A stretch of DNA of 13,233 bases from Acidobacteriota bacterium (GTDB taxonomy: Bacteria; Acidobacteriota; Blastocatellia; Pyrinomonadales; Pyrinomonadaceae): the NCBI GenBank assembly GCA_003222935.1, contig QHXL01000019.1:1-13233 (forward strand). Direction: 5' to 3'. A model generated the notes under the pieces. It was not told the DNA's origin, made no database searches, and was given only the letters and a program-made list of their open reading frames with translations. The position numbers were made by a program, and so were the translations under genes. Below, piece by piece: positions 8,284 through 13,233 of this stretch (within the stretch, counting starts at the first letter, position 1; every line of letters starts with the position of its first letter).

Positions 8284-8410
8284 ACTAAAGCGAACGTTGC
8301 TGCTGGGACCGCACGCGTCCTCGCGTGCATGCCTTAGCCGCCAAAGGGCTTGGGTGCGCTCGCGGGCACGCGGGGACGCGTGCGGTCCCAGCAGCAACGT
8401 TCGCTTTGGT
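8284..8410. repeat. Long GC-rich inverted repeat, family 3
   Basis: Arms of 42 bases (8287-8328 and 8366-8407) match at 41 of 42 positions, and a few more outer pairs reach 8284/8410 with one wobble. The loop is 37 bases. The arms contain GCGAACGTTGCTGCTGGGAC and GCACGCGTCC. The element lies 240 bases before the sigma factor gene. The short reading frames across it on both strands are products of the palindrome, not genes. Confidence 0.9.
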
Positions 8411-8649
8411 CTGAAAGACTGTCGGGTGAAGCCCCTTCGGAAAAGTTGTTTGCCTGCCGGACAGAGGCGAGTCTAGAATCTCGATTCCCCCTGCAGTTTC
8501 ACGTACCCTATGTCCGGTTTGCGCCTTCACTTACTTACGCGAGAACTGGAGCAAGACCTCTCCAGCCATTGCTAGATTTTTTTAGTTGCCAGTAGATGCG
8601 GCTTGGCGGTTGAACGAGACAACCTGCTCGCAGTGTTAAATCTGAAAGA
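8411..8649. other. Non-coding upstream region of the sigma factor gene
   Basis: No gene, convincing promoter or known RNA was seen here. The best -35/-10 pair (TTGAAC at 8610-8615, TTAAAT at 8636-8641) has a 20-base spacing and would leave almost no leader, so it was not called. A short T-run occurs at 8577-8583 but has no adjoining stem. Confidence 0.5.
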
Positions 8650-9219
8650 ATGAATCACGCTGCACCAAAGAGTGTTACGCAACTGCTCGTCGCCTGGAGC
8701 GACGGTGACCAAGCCGCGCTCGATCAACTTGTGCCTTTAGTGAATGAAGAATTGCGTCGTCTCGCGCGCGGCTTCATGCGTCGCGAACGGCCGGGCCATA
8801 CTTTGCAGACGACCGCGCTGGTTAACGAGGCTTATCTACGCCTGGTCGATCAGAAGCATATGCACTGGCAGAACCGCGCGCACTTCCTGGCCATCGCTGC
8901 GCAGTTGATGCGACGAATCCTCGTGGACTATGCGCGTCGGCGCCAGTACCAGAAACGTGGCGGCGGTGCGGTACAAGTCACGCTTGGTCACGCAGAGGAA
9001 GTCGCGAATGAACGTTCTCCTGATTTAGTCGCGCTCGATGAAGCACTCACGAGCCTGGCTGAGATGGATCCACGTCGAGGTCGAGTTGTTGAGTTACGTT
9101 TCTTTGGCGGACTCTCTATTGAAGAAACGGCTGAGGTGTTGAAGGTGTCTCCTACTACGGTTGAGCGAGATTGGACCATAGCGAAAGCCTGGCTGCATAA
9201 GACGGTGAATCGTAAATAG
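8650..9219 (+). CDS. ECF-type RNA polymerase sigma factor (PF07638/TIGR02999-like)
   Basis: This 189-residue protein has the usual length for the family. Region 2 lies at about 10-68 and region 4 at about 131-185, with a helix-turn-helix around 157-178 ([20 protein letters not shown]). The family-typical segments [35 protein letters not shown] and [14 protein letters not shown] are present. Such factors direct RNA polymerase to specific promoters. In Acidobacteria, Planctomycetes and relatives they are often encoded next to a serine/threonine kinase gene, but none is present here. The ATG at 8650 is the only good start, although the ribosome site (GAAAG) is weak and very close. The last residues (VNRK) and the TAG stop lie inside a repeat cluster, so the original C-terminus may have been altered by repeat insertion. 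The targets are unknown, and the neighbouring secretome genes are only candidates. Confidence 0.93.
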   Translation: MNHAAPKSVTQLLVAWSDGDQAALDQLVPLVNEELRRLARGFMRRERPGHTLQTTALVNEAYLRLVDQKHMHWQNRAHFLAIAAQLMRRILVDYARRRQYQKRGGGAVQVTLGHAEEVANERSPDLVALDEALTSLAEMDPRRGRVVELRFFGGLSIEETAEVLKVSPTTVERDWTIAKAWLHKTVNRK

Positions 9220-9310
9220 TGAATCGTTAATCGTAAATAGTGAATCGAGAATCGTGGACCCTCTTATTCGAGTTCCCATTTGCGATTCACTATTCACTAT
9301 TCACTATTTA
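9205..9310. repeat. Tandem and inverted GTGAATCG/TTCACTA repeat cluster at the sigma factor stop
   Basis: A 21-base unit is tandemly repeated at 9205-9225 and 9226-9246 with one mismatch (GTGAATCGTAAATAGTGAAT versus GTTAATCG...), followed by a partial third unit. After a spacer of about 30 bases, 9283-9310 carries three TTCACTA units in the opposite orientation (CGATTCACTATTCACTATTC). The two halves can pair as an imperfect hairpin, for example 9236-9247 with 9283-9294. The cluster lies between convergent genes and could act as a two-way terminator. It overlaps the last five sense codons and the stop of the sigma factor gene. Confidence 0.85.
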
Positions 9311-9428
9311 GGCAACGAAGCAATTGAATGAGTTTGTATTTCATCACGTCTCCCTATCTATGAGCCGGTTAACTAGATGAAGTGCACGGTCGTGCGGTTA
9401 TCCACACGACGCGCCTGAACTTCTCATT

Positions 9429-10823
9429 TCATTTCACACGCTCAATTGTCATGTTGATGGTGTAACTACCGCCGCCCATGCCGCTGTATGAGGCGCCGGT
9501 GTAGCGGACCTCAAACGGGACCTCCCGTCGTCCACCAGCTGACTGCATAAAGTCGGTTACGTACTTGTAGGTGAGCAGGAAGGTGTGAGGGATGAAATCA
9601 AGAGTGCGTGTATACCAAATGTTAGCAACGGTGGAATAGGCTTGATAGGATCCGATCGGCCGATCTTCTCTAATGGTTGGCCCTGCATAAAAACGCATAT
9701 CAAACCAGTCGTCGCCGCCGCGCGAGGTGCCGTAGAGCCAGTGAAACCGAGCACTGAACGGCTCCTCCAAAAAGTGACGCACATCGTAAGCGGCAAAGCG
9801 TGTTCGACTTTGAAATCTTTGGCGATATAGACGAGCATTCTCGCCCACGTTGTCTTCGGCTACCCACATCGTCGGCGCAAAGACGAAAGCGTTTTCGCCA
9901 TCAACCAATTCAAAATCCCCAACAAGCATTGGCAAGCGATTCGCTGACGGCGCCGATCGCCCAGTGATTTTGTCACCGGCTCTGAGTCCGCCGTTTTCAC
10001 CTTGCGTCCCGGCTTGTATCTGCGCTCGGTTCCGACCCATGTCGCCGTAAATAGGACTCTGACCTGACCGAGGGCCACCGACCAGTCGACCATCAGAATT
10101 GAACTCCTGCGCGTCCCACATCACGAACGCATCGTCACCAGCATCGAGCGCACCATCGTGGACCACGTGCTCCACGATGAAATTATCGATCGTGATTCGA
10201 AACAAACCGCGGCTTCTTTCAACAGGCGCCGGCTTTTTATCGGGAGGTAACGGCGGACCTTCGGCAGGAACCGATATGTTCGGCTCGACTCTATTTGTGC
10301 TGATAGGTGCAGTCGTCGCTGTGTTCGGCGCTGCGACTGCGGTTGGCGTGCAGACTCCGTTGACTGCGAACGTGAGACCGTTTTGCGCATCGTTGTAATG
10401 AAACGTCGCTTCGTTCGTTGACGCTCGCCAGTAGATCACACCACCCTCGAAGCGTTGGAAAAGATCGCGCGAATCAGGTGCTCGGCATGCTTCTTCATCA
10501 TTGATCGGAAACGCCAACGTACCTTGTTCCCAACCTTCGCGTCCCCACGCTTCAAAAATTCTTCCACGTACTACATGAGCGCCGTGACCTGGGGTCCAGT
10601 ACACCCATCCGCGTTCGAAAGCTTGCCACCAACCTTGATTGCGCGGTGGCGGAGTTTGTCGAGGAGCAGGGCTCTCCGGACGAGGGCTGCCGAGTTTGAA
10701 ATCCTGGGCCTTCAAGGCAATCAGATCCGCAGCTTTTGACGGCGCTTGAGCTACAACCGGCTGCAGGCTAAGACTCAGGAGAATTAGACTAGCGGCCAGA
10801 AGTTTCAGTGTGATGCATTTCAT
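9429..10823 (-). CDS. Secreted LGFP-repeat protein with unnamed C-terminal domain shared with its neighbours
   Basis: The product is 464 residues. The start at 10823 gives a clear signal peptide (MKCITLKLLAASLILLSLSL, likely cut after VVAQ), whereas the longer upstream frame adds 91 non-signal residues. GAAAAGG lies about 11 bases upstream, so the ribosome site is moderate. Two LGFP-type repeats (about 62-110 and 119-143; WWQAFERGWVYWTPGHGAHV, FQRFEGGVIYW) are a module linked with cell-wall or surface attachment in other bacteria. A P/T-rich linker (about 158-203) leads to a C-terminal domain (about 206-464), with GLFRITIDNF, GGLRAGD, FAPTMW, DRPIG, FLLTY, FEVRY and the end GSYTINMTIERVK. That domain is shared with the genes at 11904-12851 and 12910-13233. 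I cannot assign it to a named family. The gene is probably last in a minus-strand operon, 142 bases after the preceding gene. Confidence 0.85.
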   Translation of the reverse strand: MKCITLKLLAASLILLSLSLQPVVAQAPSKAADLIALKAQDFKLGSPRPESPAPRQTPPPRNQGWWQAFERGWVYWTPGHGAHVVRGRIFEAWGREGWEQGTLAFPINDEEACRAPDSRDLFQRFEGGVIYWRASTNEATFHYNDAQNGLTFAVNGVCTPTAVAAPNTATTAPISTNRVEPNISVPAEGPPLPPDKKPAPVERSRGLFRITIDNFIVEHVVHDGALDAGDDAFVMWDAQEFNSDGRLVGGPRSGQSPIYGDMGRNRAQIQAGTQGENGGLRAGDKITGRSAPSANRLPMLVGDFELVDGENAFVFAPTMWVAEDNVGENARLYRQRFQSRTRFAAYDVRHFLEEPFSARFHWLYGTSRGGDDWFDMRFYAGPTIREDRPIGSYQAYSTVANIWYTRTLDFIPHTFLLTYKYVTDFMQSAGGRREVPFEVRYTGASYSGMGGGSYTINMTIERVK

Positions 10824-10965
10824 CTCTTTAAAACCTTTTCGAATTCCACTGGACGATTGCGAGTGATCGCACCCGCCCGTAGTTAAGCCCATTTGGTCCA
10901 CCGAAAGTAGGACCACTCCTAAATGCAATGGCCAATTGCGAGTGCAGATGTTGCCCGGGGTGATT

Positions 10966-11823
10966 TCACGGTTGAGCCTGGCGGTCTCCATTCCGTACTG
11001 CAGGTCGTCCGGCAGGCAGATCTCCCCAGATCTGTGTAAAGGCTTCCGGCCCGAAAGTCTTGACGGTCGATCGGGTTTGTTTATTGACAATCTCAAGCGT
11101 CGGGTGAATCAAGAGAAGCGATCGGTTGTCTTTGCTGCCAAACTGCGCAGCGATATTGAGTGGGTTGTTGGGACCTGTGATCGAATACTCTAACGCTCCC
11201 GTCGCCCCCGGCTTTATCTTCACCTCTTTTTTGATCAGCACCTTGCCTTCGTTGTCGCGGAAGAAAAGCCAAACAACAAGTGACTGATCACCCGTGTTCG
11301 CTACTTCCAGACGAGCGGTCTGCCCTTGCATAAGCGACACTAGCTCGGTACTGAGTGTCTTGTCGTCGCCAGGTCCTTTGGGGTTCATCTCTCTCGCCTG
11401 ATAGACGCCCGTCCCGCAGTTAATTTCAAACGATCCGGTTTCGTGGTTCGATTCGATCTCCACGGGACTTAATACTTTCACCGCTTGCCAACCTGCATAT
11501 CGCGGCAGAACTCTCGGGTCGCCAAGAGTCCAGTTGGTCATTACCGCCTGCGTACCGGCCTTCTGGAACTCCATGGCGTAAACAGGACCAGTTGCTCCAT
11601 CGCTGCGCGTGAACGTGTATTTGATCGTGCCTGGACCATTGGCTGTGATGTAGCCATTAAATATAACTCGTAGGGGACATGGGCCAGATGGACGTCCGTC
11701 GTCCGCTTTCAGGAACACTTCAGTCACTTTAAATTCTTCGCGAACACTTGACGCCGCTGGCGCGGTGATCGACGAGATCAGTAAAAGTGTAAACAGCATT
11801 GCTGCATAGAATGTGGATCGCAT
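10966..11823 (-). CDS. Secreted protein of unknown function with Ig-like regions
   Basis: The product is 285 residues. The ATG at 11823 was chosen because AAGGAG lies six bases upstream; a TTG two codons earlier would abut the ribosome site. A signal peptide covers about residues 1-25 (cut near APAASS). Residues 32-135 look like a beta-sandwich: CPLRVIFNGYITANGPGTIK, YTFTRSDGA, then a WTLG strand. C49 and C135 could form a disulfide. Residues about 160-265 form a second beta-rich region (ARLEVANTGDQSLVVWLFFR, then KPGATGALEYSI). No catalytic motif was seen. The gene sits between two members of the shared-domain family, 80 bases below the upstream stop and 142 bases above the next start. Co-transcription is likely, and a role as an accessory surface or periplasmic protein is a guess. 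Confidence 0.8.
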   Translation of the reverse strand: MRSTFYAAMLFTLLLISSITAPAASSVREEFKVTEVFLKADDGRPSGPCPLRVIFNGYITANGPGTIKYTFTRSDGATGPVYAMEFQKAGTQAVMTNWTLGDPRVLPRYAGWQAVKVLSPVEIESNHETGSFEINCGTGVYQAREMNPKGPGDDKTLSTELVSLMQGQTARLEVANTGDQSLVVWLFFRDNEGKVLIKKEVKIKPGATGALEYSITGPNNPLNIAAQFGSKDNRSLLLIHPTLEIVNKQTRSTVKTFGPEAFTQIWGDLPAGRPAVRNGDRQAQP

Positions 11824-11903
11824 AATCAACTCCTTTTGGAAGACATCTAATGAATCTTCCGAATTCTGTGTTTAGGTTTTCGCCTTCGATAGCGCCGATA
11901 TTT

Positions 11904-12851
11904 TCAACGCACGCGCTCAACTTTGAAGTAAAGCGAATAGCTGCCTTCCAGTTCGCGCGCTTCGTCGTAGCGCACCTCGATCACGCCCGCGCCAAAGCCG
12001 TTATCCGTGGAGACCGCATCGCGGGCGCCTTCGTAAGTCAGAACGAGTACATAAGGCTGGAACGTGAAGCGATCGGGCGCGGCGACGAAGCGCTCCATAC
12101 CAATCGGGCGATCTCGCATGTCGAAAATTCGTGGGTCGAGCGTGACCGGGCTGCCGAGGCCGAAGGGACCACCAGGAATCGGGCGAAACACGTTAGAGAT
12201 TAGTGGCGACGATACGATACTGGCGACATAATCCGTGATTGATGGCACTGCGCGCGCAATTGAATCCAGGTAAGGTCTGAATAGTTCTTGATTTCCATCC
12301 GACTCCCATAGGGAGGGAATAATCACCCCAGCGTTCTGCGACGCGCGCAACTCGCCTTCGAAGAGAATTGAGGGGAAACCATAACCGGGACCTGGCGGCG
12401 TGCGTCCCTCCCATGGTCGTACAGTTGGAAAGGGATCACCCGTACGGAGTCCCCCGCGGTCACTAGCAGACCCCGCGCGCTGATAAGTCGGATGATTGTT
12501 CGTATCGCCAAAGACCGGACCGAAGACGCTGAACGCACGCGTTTCGAGACCACGTTCGCGGTCGTAAGTAAACACGACCGGCACCTGGTAAACCTCGTCG
12601 CGCTTGCCATCAGTCTCTAACAGTGTGTCGCGCGTCTCGTGATTGATGACAAAGCCGAGCAGCGTAACGCGGAACGTGCCGCGGTCATCGCCTGGCGACG
12701 GAGCCGGAGCAGGAGTCGTACCCTTATCGGTTGAGGTTGGCTTCGCTGGCTTTCCTTTCTTGTCCTGTGCCGACGTCGTCCAGGTAGTTGTCCATAACAG
12801 CGTCGCTGCCAGAAGCATGAAGAAGCTTATTAAAAATATTTTGCGTTTCAT
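11904..12851 (-). CDS. Secreted protein of the unnamed shared-domain family
   Basis: The product is 315 residues. The ATG at 12851 follows AAAGGA by nine bases and opens a signal peptide (MKRKIFLISFFMLLAATLLW, cut near TSAQ). A second in-frame ATG 18 bases upstream is possible but would overlap the ribosome site. A K/P/T-rich linker (about 30-56) precedes the domain (about 57-315): GTFRVTLLGFVINHE, FGPVFGD, GGLRTGD, IIPSLWESD, DRPIG, FQPYVLVLTYE, IEVRY and the end GSYSLYFKVERVR. The same ordered motifs occur in the LGFP protein at 9429-10823, and the later ones in the partial gene at 12910-13233. The family has no name I recognise and no obvious catalytic residues. The 58-base gap to the upstream gene and the shared strand suggest an operon. 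Confidence 0.85.
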   Translation of the reverse strand: MKRKIFLISFFMLLAATLLWTTTWTTSAQDKKGKPAKPTSTDKGTTPAPAPSPGDDRGTFRVTLLGFVINHETRDTLLETDGKRDEVYQVPVVFTYDRERGLETRAFSVFGPVFGDTNNHPTYQRAGSASDRGGLRTGDPFPTVRPWEGRTPPGPGYGFPSILFEGELRASQNAGVIIPSLWESDGNQELFRPYLDSIARAVPSITDYVASIVSSPLISNVFRPIPGGPFGLGSPVTLDPRIFDMRDRPIGMERFVAAPDRFTFQPYVLVLTYEGARDAVSTDNGFGAGVIEVRYDEARELEGSYSLYFKVERVR

Positions 12852-12909
12852 GATGACCGTTCCTTTCATTGTGTGTTTCAGGTCCATTGGTTTGTGCAGT
12901 CGAATCCGT

Positions 12910-13233
12910 CTACGGCAGCCGCTCGATCTTGTAATAGAGTCTGTACTTCTCGGTTTCGCCGCCGTAGAGAATTTCGAACTCACCTGGGCCATGCTTAACG
13001 GACTGCTGAACAAGGGCGTCCGCAGTCTGATAATCGAGTCTGATGGTCGGCGGCTCATCGAGTACGCCAATGGGCCTGTCTCCGGCACCGAAGACGTCAT
13101 TGGCGCGCATGCCGCGCACAGTGAGGGGATAGTTGGAGTACGGTCCAGCGTTAACGTAAACATTGATGTCATTGACAAATTGTTCGCGTGCACGAAGGAT
13201 GCCGTCATCCCACTCCCAAATCGTCGGGATAAT
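12910..13233 (-). CDS. Partial protein of the unnamed shared-domain family (N-terminus beyond the right edge)
   Basis: The frame is open from the right edge (13233 is the first base of a codon) to the TAG at 12912-12910, giving the last 107 residues. It begins IIPTIWEWDDGILRARE, which aligns with IIPSLWESDGN in the next gene and FAPTMWVAEDN in the LGFP protein. It continues with DRPIG, PTIRLDY and GEFEILY, and ends KYRLYYKIERLP, matching the ERVR/ERVK ends of the others. The true start and any signal peptide lie outside the window, so the internal ATG near 13119 should not be used. It is probably the upstream gene of the same operon. Confidence 0.83.
   Translation of the reverse strand: MIPTIWEWDDGILRAREQFVNDINVYVNAGPYSNYPLTVRGMRANDVFGAGDRPIGVLDEPPTIRLDYQTADALVQQSVKHGPGEFEILYGGETEKYRLYYKIERLP

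Noticed and set aside
6564..8410. CRISPR array
   Set aside because: The repeats are palindromes of different families, not evenly spaced direct repeats with unique spacers, and no cas genes are present.
8173..8536. AGTAAGTGAA at 8173-8182 with its inverse at 8527-8536 as terminal inverted repeats of a mobile element around family 3
   Set aside because: Only 10 bases match, there is no target-site duplication and no coding content between them; chance is likely.
8285..8595. 81-codon frames on both strands across the GC-rich palindrome
   Set aside because: They arise because the two palindrome arms mirror each other; no homology-like sequence or start signal was seen.
9389..9410. Hairpin GTCGTG/CACGAC as the terminator of the minus-strand operon
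   Set aside because: The stem is only 6 bp with a 10-base loop and no T-tract on the relevant strand.
10856..10944. Direct repeat ATTGCGAGTG at 10856-10865 and 10935-10944 as an operator pair
   Set aside because: It is short, has no supporting promoter and no symmetry; insufficient to call.
12852..13208. 434-codon version of the 11904 gene starting at 13208
   Set aside because: It would overlap the coding sequence of the upstream family member in another frame; the signal peptide and ribosome site place the start at 12851.

Overview
The window looks like an accessory, surface/secretome-rich stretch of an Acidobacteriota genome, most likely class Blastocatellia (Pyrinomonadales-like). This is inferred from three things: a PF07638/TIGR02999-type ECF sigma factor, large secreted multidomain proteins built from FG-GAP, PKD, CARDB, Calx-beta and TolB-like modules joined by a TP-repeat linker, and intergenic spaces filled with long palindromic repeats. 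No rRNA, tRNA, CRISPR array or transposase gene was seen.

Layout. From 6357 down to the left edge, on the minus strand, lies one giant secreted protein gene: signal peptide, seven-repeat FG-GAP propeller, metzincin-type zinc protease, PKD, CARDB, beta-helix-like repeats, Calx-beta and a TolB-like propeller. It is split by a single frameshift near 1245 and runs off the left edge. Divergent from it, at 6791-7900 (+), is a secreted trypsin-like serine protease resembling the NAL1 group, with a visible His-Asp-Ser triad. From 7901 to 8649 there is a strong hairpin terminator, three unrelated long inverted repeats and a decayed half-repeat. One palindrome family occurs on both sides of the protease gene. 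A stand-alone ECF sigma factor follows (8650-9219, +). Its stop codon lies inside another repeat cluster (9205-9310), which separates it from a convergent minus-strand cluster.

The right third (13233 down to 9429, minus strand) looks like an operon of four exported proteins. Three of them (at least 107, 315 and 464 aa) share a C-terminal domain that I cannot assign to a named family. The largest puts two LGFP repeats in front of it. The fourth, inserted between them, is a 285-aa protein of Ig-like character.

How they may work together is inference only. Every protein except the sigma factor is predicted to be exported, and the right-hand partial gene lacks its N-terminus here. The region may be a cell-surface or secreted-protein locus with two proteases of different mechanism transcribed divergently. 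The most novel-looking items are the tandem family of unnamed-domain proteins and the palindromic repeat families around the serine protease. No complete defence or biosynthetic system was recognised.
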